From positions 1 to 7,216 of the forward strand of contig CALKQT010000051.1 in the NCBI GenBank assembly GCA_937990735.1: a stretch of DNA of 7,216 bases, given 5' to 3'. The notes beneath the pieces were generated by a model that made no database searches, was not told the origin of the DNA, and saw only the letters and a program-made list of their open reading frames with translations. Made by a program: the position numbers and the translations under genes. Positions 1 to 6,742 of the stretch are shown piece after piece (the first letter of the stretch is position 1; the number at the start of each line of letters is the position of its first letter). The DNA comes from an uncultured Campylobacter sp. (lineage in GTDB: Bacteria; Campylobacterota; Campylobacteria; Campylobacterales; Campylobacteraceae).

Positions 1-76
1 TTCTCCTTGTTTGAAATTTATCGGTATTTTACTATCCGTTTACTTTAAAAATTTTAAATTGCGGGCGCACGCGCCG

Positions 77-97
77 TTTTAACGCGGCTCGTTAAAA
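77..97. terminator. Symmetric hairpin, possible bidirectional terminator
   Basis: TTTTAACG (77-84) and CGTTAAAA (90-97) form a perfect 8-bp stem with a 5-base loop. Because the stem ends in TTTT/AAAA, either strand would give a hairpin ending in a short U run. It lies beyond the end of the minus-strand antiporter gene and could stop transcription from either side. The GC part of the stem is short, so it may simply be one of the AT-rich inverted repeats common in this intergenic stretch. Confidence 0.3.
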
Positions 98-173
98 TTC
101 AGCTTTTAAAATTTGCTCGCTCTTTTTAAAATTTCGTTTTAAAATTTTAACTAGCGCGACGGAATTTTACAGA

Positions 174-248
174 GCGGAATTCTGCGGGATAAAGCAAAAT
201 TCCGCATCGCTGCGGAATTCAAAATTTAAAAGCAAATTTAAAATTTGC
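174..248 (-). terminator. Cluster of inverted repeats after the antiporter gene; likely operon terminator
   Basis: On the minus strand, after the stop of the antiporter gene, three structures follow. GCAAATTT/AAATTTGC (232-248) is an almost gapless AT-rich palindrome. AATTCCGCA (198-206) and TGCGGAATT (211-219) form a perfect 9-bp stem with a 4-base loop, followed on the minus strand by TTTGC, so it is terminator-like with a short U run. A third copy, GCGGAATT (174-181), can pair with 198-205 instead, so two hairpins compete for the same strand. The rest of 1-253 is non-coding with repeated TTTTAAAATTT tracts, and no gene was seen there. Confidence 0.45.
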
Positions 249-253
249 GAGAG

Positions 254-1948
254 CTACTCCTCTATCTTTTTACCTGCAAATCGCACGAGAGCCCACGTAA
301 CGACAAGCCCCATCGGCAGCGCGATCCAGACGCTGAGCCCTAGCGCTACGGGCAGATAGCCCGCCACCACGGCGACCGCGCCGACGGATAGAGCGTAAGG
401 CATCTGCGTCTTTACGTGTTCGATATGATCGCAGCCCGCGCCCATCGACGAAAGGATCGTGGTGTCCGAAATCGGCGAGCAATGATCGCCGAAAATCGCG
501 CCCGTAAGTACGCCCGAGATATTTACGATCATATAGGCGTGAAGCGCATCACCCGAAAGCCCGTAGTGAAGTCCCACGGCGTTTGCCAAAGGTATGGCAA
601 GCGGCATTAGAATTCCCATCGTGCCGTAACTAGTGCCCGTCGAAAAGCTAATGAACGAGCCCAGCACGAAAATCGCTACCGGAAGCAAGAATTTCGGCGT
701 GTTTTGGCTTAGCATATCGACTAGATAGCGCGACGTGCCGAGCTCCTTGATGACGGAGCTGAGCGACCAGGCAAGCAGCAAGATCACGATCGTGACGATC
801 ATTGTCTTCCACCCCTTGATCCACGTAGAGATCGCCTCTCTGACGTCAAAAATTTTACGGTAAACGCTCATAAATATAGACACGACCGTAGCAAGAAGCG
901 CCGCTTGAAAAAGCGCGACCGACGAGTTCGCGTTGCCGAACGTCGCCTGAAGCGTCGCAAAGCTTAGCGGGGCGGCTTTTGCGGCCGCGAGAGCATCGCC
1001 CTCAAGCTTGCTTAGCCCGCTAAAATAAAAGCTCGCAAACGCACCGCAGATTAGCACTATAAGCGGGATAACGGCGTTTGAAGCTTGCGGCTTGATCCCC
1101 TCTTTGGGCTCTAGCGTTTTATCTTCTAGCTCGGCGATGTTGGAGTTTTTAGAATGAATTTCGCCGCTCGCCGCTCGCCTTTCGGCGGAGAGCATCGGTC
1201 CGAAATCTCTACGCATGAACGCTACGTAAACCACGAAAGCGAGCATGAAAAGATTGTAGAAGCGATACGGCATGGTCTGCACGAAGATCGAGAAAGCATT
1301 TACGTTTTGCACACCGATCTGATCATATCCCGCTCTTATCAGAGAGACTTCAAGACCTACCCAGGTAGAAATTAGCGCGATGCCTGCAATCGGCGCGGCG
1401 GTGGCGTCGATGATGAAAGCGAGCTTTTCGCGGCTAACTCTAAATTTATCGGTGATCGGCCGCATGACAGGACCTACGATCAGAGCATTTGCGTAGTCGT
1501 CGAAAAATACGAAAAGACCCATAATCCACGTCGAAATTTGCGCCGAGATACCGGTTTTGGCGCGCTTGCTAATCCAAAGCGCCACGGCTTTCGTGCCGCC
1601 CGTCCTGCTAATCAGAGCGACCACGCCGCCGATACAAAGTACCTGCAAAAGCACGCCCGCATTGCCTTTGCTAGCCATCGAGCTCACCACGCGCGAGACC
1701 AGATCCGTAAAGCTGCCCACAAGCGCGGAGATCGGATTATCACCCACGACGGCGAGCATATAAGTGCCGCTAAAAACGCCGATGAAAAGCGACAGGATCA
1801 CCTCTTTGGTGATAAAGGCAAGCGCGATCGCCACGACGGGCGGCACCAGCGTCCAGATACCGAAAAGCTCGGCATTATGCTGCCTGGTCGCGTCATCTAC
1901 CGCAAACGCGGCAACCGATAAAAACATTAGTAATATAATTTTTTTCAT
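254..1948 (-). CDS. Na+/H+ antiporter, NhaC family
   Basis: A 564-residue inner-membrane protein of the NhaC ion-transporter family (sodium/proton antiport or related solute/proton exchange). Residues 1-17 are a signal-like hydrophobic start (MKKIILLMFLSVAAFAV). About 11-12 membrane segments follow, with a hydrophilic loop near 250-290. Family blocks are visible: GIWTLVPPVVAIALAFIT (30-47), FFDDYANALIVGPVMRP (148-164), STGTSYGTMGILMP (436-449) and GDHCSPISDTTILSSMGA (487-504). The acidic pair in FFDD and the D/H/S/T cluster of GDHCSPISDTT are the likely ion-binding positions, by family knowledge. The start ATG has AAGGCGAG a few bases upstream. The gene begins 16 bp after the ydfG stop on the same strand, so it is probably co-transcribed with it. 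The family is clear, but the true substrate is not: relatives include sodium antiporters and malate/lactate or amino-acid exchangers. Confidence 0.9.
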   Translation of the reverse strand: MKKIILLMFLSVAAFAVDDATRQHNAELFGIWTLVPPVVAIALAFITKEVILSLFIGVFSGTYMLAVVGDNPISALVGSFTDLVSRVVSSMASKGNAGVLLQVLCIGGVVALISRTGGTKAVALWISKRAKTGISAQISTWIMGLFVFFDDYANALIVGPVMRPITDKFRVSREKLAFIIDATAAPIAGIALISTWVGLEVSLIRAGYDQIGVQNVNAFSIFVQTMPYRFYNLFMLAFVVYVAFMRRDFGPMLSAERRAASGEIHSKNSNIAELEDKTLEPKEGIKPQASNAVIPLIVLICGAFASFYFSGLSKLEGDALAAAKAAPLSFATLQATFGNANSSVALFQAALLATVVSIFMSVYRKIFDVREAISTWIKGWKTMIVTIVILLLAWSLSSVIKELGTSRYLVDMLSQNTPKFLLPVAIFVLGSFISFSTGTSYGTMGILMPLAIPLANAVGLHYGLSGDALHAYMIVNISGVLTGAIFGDHCSPISDTTILSSMGAGCDHIEHVKTQMPYALSVGAVAVVAGYLPVALGLSVWIALPMGLVVTWALVRFAGKKIEE

Positions 1949-1964
1949 TTTCTCGCCTTAAAAT

Positions 1965-2711
1965 TTAATGCTTCTCGATAAAAAGCCCAGCCCAGCTCTG
2001 CTGCGTCGCCATCGCCTCAATCACGTTGATATTGACTCGGTGCGGCATCGCTAGGCAGCTTAGCACGATCTGCGCAATATCCTCGGGCAAGATCGCATCG
2101 ACCCCCTCATACACGGCCGCGGCGCGCGCTACGTCGCCCTTAAAGCGCACCTCGCTAAACTCGCTCTTACAGATTCCCGGCGCGATCTCCGTCACGCGGA
2201 TGCCGGTGCCGCGCAGGTCGTTGCGGATATTGCGGCTAAACTGCTTGATAAACGCCTTGCTCGCGCCGTAAACGTGGCTACCAGCATAGGGCCACGCGCC
2301 CGCAGTCGAGCCGAGGTTGAAGATATAGCCGCTTTTGCGCGCGATCATCAGCGGCAGCACCGCCTTGGTCGAATACAGCACGCCTTTGATATTCGTATCG
2401 ACCATCGTCTCCAAATCCTCTACGGGCGTCTGCGCGATCCCCTCAAGCCCCAGCGCAAGGCCTGCGTTATTTACGAGCACCTCGACGTCTTTGAAATTTT
2501 GCGGCAGCGCGCTTACGGCGTCAAACACCGCAGCTTTATCGCGAATGTCTGCGGCGATAATGTGCGTATTGCCAAGCTCGCCGGCTAGCTTCTGTAGCCG
2601 CTCCTTGCGCCGCCCGAGTGCTATGATCTTATAGCCCTGCGCGCTAAGCGCCCTAGCGATCGCCTCGCCAAAGCCGCTCGTAGCGCCCGTGATGAATGCC
2701 GTGTTTTTCAT
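1965..2711 (-). CDS. ydfG: NADP-dependent short-chain dehydrogenase, YdfG type (3-hydroxy acid / L-allo-threonine / serine dehydrogenase)
   Basis: A 248-residue cytoplasmic classical short-chain dehydrogenase. It shows the Rossmann motif TGATSGFG (8-15), RR at 34-35 that favours NADP, D55 of the adenine pocket, NNAG (81-84), N107, and catalytic S135, Y148 and K152 in YGASK. It follows E. coli YdfG along its whole length (recalled): LVNNAGLALG, GSTAG-WPYAG, EFS-VRFKGD and the VNIN-E region near the C-terminus. The family oxidises L-allo-threonine, L-serine and 3-hydroxy acids, and reduces malonic semialdehyde. The start at 2711 is chosen because AAAGGGG sits just upstream and homology begins at MKNTAFITGA; the frame stays open for 38 further codons upstream, but that part is unlike the family. 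It is first of a two-gene unit with the antiporter. A possible weak -10 (TATCAT, 2748-2753) lies upstream. Confidence 0.92.
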   Translation of the reverse strand: MKNTAFITGATSGFGEAIARALSAQGYKIIALGRRKERLQKLAGELGNTHIIAADIRDKAAVFDAVSALPQNFKDVEVLVNNAGLALGLEGIAQTPVEDLETMVDTNIKGVLYSTKAVLPLMIARKSGYIFNLGSTAGAWPYAGSHVYGASKAFIKQFSRNIRNDLRGTGIRVTEIAPGICKSEFSEVRFKGDVARAAAVYEGVDAILPEDIAQIVLSCLAMPHRVNINVIEAMATQQSWAGLFIEKH

Positions 2712-2953
2712 ATAATCCCCTTTGCGTAAAATTTTAAATTTAGCGCAATGATAACGCAAAACGGATTTAGAATTTATGAAATTTGTTCTTGCGGCGCAGG
2801 CACGGATGAAATAATACGAAGACATTGGCAGGTTCTCTTGTGCATGAGTTCGTAATCGGCAGCGGATTCGGCGAGCGCACGGGCTAAATTAAAATTTTAC
2901 GTCGTTTGTTTTTCGCGGTTTGCTATAATTACTTAAATTTAGGGAAAAGGCAA
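2712..2953. promoter_or_regulatory. Divergent promoter region between ydfG and the membrane protein gene
   Basis: This 242-bp stretch has no supported gene. It must carry the promoter for the minus-strand ydfG/antiporter pair and the one for the plus-strand gene. The plus-strand signal is clear (see 2921-2929). The minus-strand signal is weak, a TATCAT-like box at 2748-2753 within TTGCGTTATCATTGCGC. No strong operator palindrome was seen. Confidence 0.5.
2921..2929 (+). promoter_or_regulatory. Extended -10 promoter for the membrane protein gene
   Basis: TGCTATAAT matches the TGNTATAAT extended -10 favoured by epsilonproteobacterial sigma-70. The expected transcript start is near 2936, leaving a leader of about 18 bases that contains AGGGAAAAGG before the ATG at 2954. 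The upstream sequence is T-rich with no good -35, as is usual in this group. Confidence 0.65.
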
Positions 2954-3649
2954 ATGAGCAAATTTATACGATTTATCCTTGTTGGTATCTGTGCTTGCGC
3001 CACTTATGCGGGTCTGAAATATGCTTTTATACTCTTTATCACGTGGCTAATGTTTAGTGGGGTATATTTTGACGGACCGGGTACGCTGCTCGCCATACCG
3101 CTCACGTTTCTAAGCTCATCGGTTATATTTGATTATTATTGTATTGCGCTGGGCTCTCATCTGCTCTTTTTATCGCTACTTAAAGGGCGCGACGTGAAAA
3201 CGCGGTGGATTTTGCCTTTATTTTTTCTCATAACGCTCGCGTTTTGTAGTTTTTGCGTCTTAATCGGGCACGAAGATTATCAGCGCATAAACGCGCTTTT
3301 TGCACTCTTGCTTATCTCTCCTTTTACGCTCATCGCATACGTCATCGTTACGACCGTAATCCTTGCCAAAAATAAAATTTCGGATTATTATCCGATCTTA
3401 GTCGCGATAATTTTTGTGCCTATTCATGCCGTCAGCATAGGGATATGGGGATTAGAACGGATATATTTTGGAGTATTTCTAAACGCGACGATACTGGGGA
3501 TTTTTTATTTCACGGCGAAAATCGGGCGCGTAAATTTGATCGCACACAGACCTGCACCCGACAAAATGCAAAATTCTAAAGACCGCGTTACCAAAACGAT
3601 ACAAAGCAGCGCAACATTATTAAACAACGATATTTTAAAGAAGCGCTAA
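2954..3649 (+). CDS. Hypothetical polytopic inner-membrane protein
   Basis: A 231-residue protein I do not recognise. It is strongly hydrophobic, with about six to seven probable membrane segments (roughly 5-34, 43-58, 62-77, 85-104, 113-137, 146-165, 170-188) and a hydrophilic basic tail from about 190 (GRVNLIAHRP onward). There are short charged loops at KGRDVKTR (77-84) and GHEDYQRIN (105-113). No catalytic motif is evident. ATG 2954 is preferred: the frame is open from a TTG at 2906, but the promoter -10 lies inside that extension, and AGGGAAAAGG at 2941-2950 is a fitting ribosome site. It is a lone gene transcribed away from ydfG, and its composition looks more AT-rich than ydfG and the antiporter gene, so it may be a lineage-specific acquisition. 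The coding call is good; the function is unknown. Confidence 0.75.
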   Translation: MSKFIRFILVGICACATYAGLKYAFILFITWLMFSGVYFDGPGTLLAIPLTFLSSSVIFDYYCIALGSHLLFLSLLKGRDVKTRWILPLFFLITLAFCSFCVLIGHEDYQRINALFALLLISPFTLIAYVIVTTVILAKNKISDYYPILVAIIFVPIHAVSIGIWGLERIYFGVFLNATILGIFYFTAKIGRVNLIAHRPAPDKMQNSKDRVTKTIQSSATLLNNDILKKR

Positions 3650-3785
3650 ATTTTATCCTTTTTAGGAATTCCACATAACGCTTTCGTCGCGCGCTACAAG
3701 CTTTATATGCTTCCCGATAGATCTGAGCTTTGCCAACAAAACCTTCAAAAACTGCGCCGTTTTGTCTCTTGACGCATTGACGTCG
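3650..3785. other. Non-coding or decayed stretch after the membrane protein gene
   Basis: There is no intact gene and no convincing terminator after the stop at 3649. On the minus strand two frames stay open through most of it: one reads ASRDKTAQFLKVLLAKLRSI and ends ESVMWNS-stop near 3664; the other reads QNGAVFEGFVGKAQIYREAY. Neither has a start codon with a ribosome site, and I recognise neither. It may be the remains of another gene next to the luxS relic, or chance. Confidence 0.3.
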
Positions 3786-4100
3786 CTATTTGATCAAATT
3801 TAGATCCAGCGCGATCTCGTCGTTTTTGGTCACGCCGACCCCCTTGTTTAGCACGTTTGCGCTATCTGTTTAGCCTCAGCTAGCGAGTGCATCGCGAAGA
3901 TGCCGCACTGAAATTTATTCAGCTCAGCGATGCTCTCTTGAGGATACGCCTAAAATATTTTTATACTTACGTTCCACGCTGTCGCGATGGTAATGTTTGG
4001 TTTCAGTAGCGACTAGCTCCAATAAAATTTTATCTGTCACGCACAAAGTCTTTTGCGTTTTTCGATTTAAAATTTGAGTTGTGAGAATTCCGTTCATCGT
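3786..4100 (-). pseudogene. luxS: Decayed luxS (S-ribosylhomocysteine lyase, AI-2 synthase)
   Basis: Translated pieces of the minus strand line up in order with the C-terminal half of LuxS. They are IATAW (3974-3988), then in another frame KNILGVSS, then ESIAELNKFQCG continuing into IFAMHSLAEAKQIAQ (to about 3858), and after a further shift NKGVGVTKNDEIALDLNLIK ending at TAG 3786-3788. Cys in FQCG (codon 3905-3907) is the family zinc ligand, and AMHSL-EAK-IA is a family signature. One base missing in the T run at 3856-3858 explains the last shift (CAAACGTGC for CAAAACGTGC, restoring QNVL). An apparent two-base loss near 3938 and a one-base loss near 3973 explain the others. The zinc block HTLEH is faintly visible as GILTTQI near 4074-4094, with both histidines lost. 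About 45 bp appears deleted before the FYWS piece. The 5' end is uncertain; the relic may reach about 4240. It cannot make active enzyme. Confidence 0.8.
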
Positions 4101-4245
4101 TTACGGATACTCAGAATAAATATTGTGGCTATTTTATACGTGCAGAGTAAGATAAAATTTGTAGTTCTCAGGCGTGGCAAAATCACGCACCCCGTTTTAC
4201 AGATGGCAAAATAAAGCGCGTTGGAATCGGCCTTCACTTGAAATT
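4101..4245 (-). other. Degenerate region, possibly the 5' part of the luxS relic
   Basis: No intact gene. On the minus strand the piece ATIFILS (about 4108-4128) resembles the LuxS segment ITVFDLR, and FATPENY may correspond to the segment before it. The frames are shifted and interrupted, and the match is much weaker than further downstream. The stretch begins directly after the DJ-1 family gene stop, where a full luxS would be expected to start given its usual length of about 165 codons. Confidence 0.3.
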
Positions 4246-4788
4246 TTATTTAAAAAGCAAATCGGATTTTAGCTTGGAATAAACCTGCTCGCCTTTTAGC
4301 TCGCGGACGATTTGCAGTGCGAATTCCATCGCAGTAGCAGGGCCTTTCGAAGTCATTATATTTTGATCTTTTACGACATTCGCCGAATTCGTATAGCCTG
4401 GGTGGGCGATCTGATTTTCAAAACCCGGATAACAAGTGTAAGAGCTTTTTAGCACACCCGCGGTAGCTAGTGCCCATGGAGCGGCACATATTGCACCGAT
4501 TTTTGCGTTATTTACATCAAAGTCGCGCAGGATTTTACCGAGCTTCTCACTTTTGGCTAAATTCTCTGCGCCAGGCAAACCTCCCGGTAAAACGATCATA
4601 GAAAATTCAGACACCTTAATATCATCTAAAATTTCATCGGCGATCATCTCTACGCCGTGCGCACCGCAGACGCATTTCTTATCCAGCCCCACGGATGCTG
4701 CATCGATCTCCGCGCGGCGCAAAATATCAATCAAACTTACCGCCTCGATCTCTTCAAAACCGTTTGCCAAAACGATCGCTACTTTCAT
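4246..4788 (-). CDS. DJ-1/PfpI (ThiJ/YajL-like) family protein
   Basis: A 180-residue cytoplasmic protein of the DJ-1 family, of normal length. The nucleophile elbow is GAICAAPWALA with catalytic Cys101; the partner acid is Glu15 in ANGFEEIEAV; VLPGGLPGAENL (66-77) and TSKGPATAMEFAL (146-158) are family blocks. The histidine of human DJ-1 (H126) appears replaced by Tyr120, as in some bacterial members. The family is linked to oxidative or carbonyl stress; chaperone, protease and protein or glyoxal deglycase activities have been proposed and partly disputed, so no reaction is assigned. The ATG at 4788 has AAAGGAG (4794-4800), which overlaps the stop codon of the upstream cytochrome gene with a 10-bp gap, so translation is probably coupled and the two genes are co-transcribed. 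Confidence 0.9.
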   Translation of the reverse strand: MKVAIVLANGFEEIEAVSLIDILRRAEIDAASVGLDKKCVCGAHGVEMIADEILDDIKVSEFSMIVLPGGLPGAENLAKSEKLGKILRDFDVNNAKIGAICAAPWALATAGVLKSSYTCYPGFENQIAHPGYTNSANVVKDQNIMTSKGPATAMEFALQIVRELKGEQVYSKLKSDLLFK

Positions 4789-4798
4789 CTACGCTCCT

Positions 4799-5374
4799 TT
4801 ATTTTAGGTATGAGCCCTGCTCGCTCGGGGCAGTCGAAATTTCAGTATTCGTGCTCCTACTAGACGAGCTATCGTATAGGAACGAATCGTCGCCTTTTAG
4901 ATAAGCAATGATGTAGCCTAGCTCCGTAGCGCCCGTCTTAGCGGCGATCGGCTGCATGATATTTTTCATCTTGCCACCATAACTTAGATCTGTAGTGTAT
5001 TGCGACATAGCTATCGAGATCTCTTTGGCGTCCATATCTTTGAGTTTACGCGATACTCCATAAGCTTTTTTTTGGCCATTCTCGCCGTGGCATGAAGCGC
5101 ACTTCTCAGCAAAGATAGCTCCACCTCTTTCTTTTAAAAAATTTATATTTCGATTTACCTTGCCGCTATGGGTTTTACTGCCTGCGACCGGAGTGTTTTT
5201 GTAGATATTTACGGTTACGTTTTCATCTTTAGAATGCTTTTCGATCAGGGATTTTAGCTCTTTGGCAAACTCACCTTTGGCTTCGAATACATACGTGTCA
5301 TCATTTGCTTTATCCGCGGCATTTAAACTAAAGGCAAAAAAACATGCTAAAAAAGAAATTTTAAAAATTTTCAT
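4799..5374 (-). CDS. Periplasmic monohaem c-type cytochrome
   Basis: A 191-residue class I cytochrome c. Residues 1-19 form a Sec signal peptide (MKIFKISFLACFFAFSLNA), with cleavage predicted before A20. The single haem site is CASCH (92-96), with Met140 (NIMQP) or Met136 as likely sixth ligand. The part before the haem (about 21-85) is an extra N-terminal region containing KGEFAKELKSLIEKHSKDEN. The C-terminal 25 residues are Ser/Thr-rich and low in complexity. It probably carries electrons in the periplasm between donors and a terminal oxidase or peroxidase; the partner cannot be read from the sequence. A weak AAGG lies before the ATG. It sits below the porin terminator and upstream of the DJ-1 gene, with which it forms a pair. 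I saw no convincing promoter of its own in 5375-5400. Confidence 0.88.
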   Translation of the reverse strand: MKIFKISFLACFFAFSLNAADKANDDTYVFEAKGEFAKELKSLIEKHSKDENVTVNIYKNTPVAGSKTHSGKVNRNINFLKERGGAIFAEKCASCHGENGQKKAYGVSRKLKDMDAKEISIAMSQYTTDLSYGGKMKNIMQPIAAKTGATELGYIIAYLKGDDSFLYDSSSSRSTNTEISTAPSEQGSYLK

Positions 5375-5396
5375 AGAAAACCTTGATTTAGAATTT

Positions 5397-5424
5397 AAAA
5401 AGGGCGAAGCAAAAGCTTCGCCCT
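5397..5424 (-). terminator. Strong intrinsic terminator after the porin gene
   Basis: AGGGCGAAGC (5401-5410) and GCTTCGCCCT (5415-5424) form a perfect 10-bp stem with a 4-base loop, followed on the minus strand by a run of T (5397-5401). It lies 25 bp after the porin stop and in front of the cytochrome gene, so it insulates the two. Confidence 0.88.
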
Positions 5425-5427
5425 AAT

Positions 5428-5446
5428 TTTACCTGTATAAGGTAAA
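5428..5446 (-). repeat. Second hairpin between the porin stop and the terminator
   Basis: TTTACCT (5428-5434) and AGGTAAA (5440-5446) make a perfect 7-bp stem with a 5-base loop, directly after the porin stop codon and before the main terminator. It could protect the 3' end of the porin message from exonucleases. Confidence 0.5.
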
Positions 5447-5449
5447 TAA

Positions 5450-6655
5450 TTAGAAGCTGTATTTAGCCTCAAATCTGATGCGATCTTTTTTCTCATCAAG
5501 ACCGCCAGCAGCATCGTCAATCTTATAGTGAGAATACCAAGTTTTAAAGCTTAGCTTTTCATTATATTTATAAGAAATTCTACCTACTACTTCGTATGCA
5601 TCGTCACCATGCGCTTTACCGTCTAGGTAATCAGCACCAATTCTGATACCAGTATCAGGGATAGTATATCCTGCTACTACATACCAATAGTGGTTCTCGC
5701 CAGTAAAGCTTCTATAATCTAGCAACTCTTCACCTGGGCTAATGAAGGATCCTTGATCTTCAAAGGATACAAAAGAAAGGCTGTCTTTATGATCAGGTTC
5801 AAATTTCAAATAACCCGCAGCTAAATCAACGCCAAAGAAACCAGCACTTGCTTCTGCGGCCCAGAAATCTGCATCATCGGCACCTACTACATTTTTATAG
5901 TCGCCATCGAAATCAGAAAATGCATACTGACCTTTTACGCCGAGATTAAAATCATCAGAGATATCAAAGCTTAAAGCCAGTTCTGCAGCGAAAAGATCTG
6001 CTACATCTTCTAAAGAGTTATACCATAATTGGAAAGATACGGGATCATATGAACCCATAAATCCTATGCCATATAGGTTATGATCGGTAGTTAGCTTATT
6101 ATTTACGCTAGCCCAATCAAGGCTTGAAATATCGCCATCGTTCTCTAGAGAATCCATCCAAAAGCCACTAATTGTTAAGCCCTCGATATCGGTACTAGTA
6201 ATCTTAACGCCATCTCCATACATATCATCGGTAAAGAATGAGCCTATGCCCTGGCGACCAACTGCAATCGTAGTACCGCCGATAGTGTATCCCAAGTAAG
6301 CCTTAGCAATATCGAAATCAGAATCCGGGTCTTCTCTTCTTGCGCCGTAATTGCCATGATATTGACTATTTGAAGAAGAAGCGGATTCGCCATGATCTTC
6401 ATCCATAAATCTAATGCCTACTACACCAAAGAAGTTATCGTCGATTTTAGCTTTAAAATCTACTTCCGATTTAAACTGCCAAACACCTCTATTGCTATCT
6501 GCTTTATTTTTAAGGTGATCGTGAGTATATCGCATACGAGCGTATCCGTTTAGATCCACGTCCTTGATAGCTTCCTCTAACGGAACAGCACTTGCACTCA
6601 TAGCAAGAGCACCTGCAGCGACTGCTGCCGCTAAACTAAGTTTAACTAGTTTCAT
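5450..6655 (-). CDS. porA: Campylobacter major outer membrane porin (MOMP/PorA family)
   Basis: A 401-residue outer-membrane beta-barrel porin of the Campylobacter MOMP family. The signal peptide is residues 1-23 (MKLVKLSLAAAVAAGALAM then SASA), followed by VPLEEAIKDVDLNGYARMRY, which matches the recalled C. jejuni PorA mature N-terminus. Family pieces further on include FEDQGSFISPGEELLDY (298-314) and a C-terminal strand ending in Phe (RFEAKYSF), the usual barrel-assembly signal. The chain is rich in alternating aromatic/polar strands and Asp/Gly loops, and slightly shorter than C. jejuni PorA. ATG 6655 is chosen over the upstream in-frame TTG at 6697 because AAAGGAG sits six bases upstream and the signal peptide begins there. 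It has its own promoter and terminator. The ribosome site is exactly complementary to a predicted small RNA at 6793-6850. Paralogues are common in the genus, so orthology to C. jejuni porA is not certain. Confidence 0.93.
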   Translation of the reverse strand: MKLVKLSLAAAVAAGALAMSASAVPLEEAIKDVDLNGYARMRYTHDHLKNKADSNRGVWQFKSEVDFKAKIDDNFFGVVGIRFMDEDHGESASSSNSQYHGNYGARREDPDSDFDIAKAYLGYTIGGTTIAVGRQGIGSFFTDDMYGDGVKITSTDIEGLTISGFWMDSLENDGDISSLDWASVNNKLTTDHNLYGIGFMGSYDPVSFQLWYNSLEDVADLFAAELALSFDISDDFNLGVKGQYAFSDFDGDYKNVVGADDADFWAAEASAGFFGVDLAAGYLKFEPDHKDSLSFVSFEDQGSFISPGEELLDYRSFTGENHYWYVVAGYTIPDTGIRIGADYLDGKAHGDDAYEVVGRISYKYNEKLSFKTWYSHYKIDDAAGGLDEKKDRIRFEAKYSF

Positions 6656-6705
6656 TTTGAACTCCTTTAAAAGTTTGTAAGCGCAATAGTAGCACAAAAT
6701 GACAA

Positions 6706-6711
6706 ATTATA
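6706..6711 (-). promoter_or_regulatory. Porin promoter -10 box
   Basis: A consensus TATAAT on the minus strand (GCATATAATTTG) predicts a transcript start near 6699 and a leader of about 44 bases before the ATG. No TTGACA-like box is visible; the upstream sequence is T-rich, as usual for this group. A second, weaker box TACTAT lies at 6686-6691. Confidence 0.6.
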
Positions 6712-6742
6712 TGCTTAAAATAGGCTGAAAAATACTAAAATT

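Noticed and set aside
1..253. A CRISPR array or mobile element end suggested by the many repeats
   Set aside because: The repeats are short AT-rich inverted repeats without regular spacers, and no transposase or terminal duplication is visible.
416..1961. Several plus-strand open frames opposite the antiporter gene
   Set aside because: They are antisense shadows of a GC-rich gene whose minus-strand product has clear NhaC family motifs.
2026..2634. Plus-strand open frames opposite ydfG
   Set aside because: They are antisense shadows; the minus-strand product has complete dehydrogenase motifs.
2712..2825. A 38-residue N-terminal extension of ydfG
   Set aside because: It is unlike YdfG proteins, and a good ribosome site (AAAGGGG) precedes the internal ATG at 2711.
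2906..2953. An upstream TTG start for the membrane protein
   Set aside because: The extended -10 promoter lies inside this extension.
4553..4904. Plus-strand open frames opposite the DJ-1 and cytochrome genes
   Set aside because: They are antisense to recognisable proteins and lack ribosome sites and family similarity.
6656..6697. An upstream TTG start for the porin
   Set aside because: It would place 14 residues before a standard signal peptide, and AAAGGAG fits the ATG at 6655.
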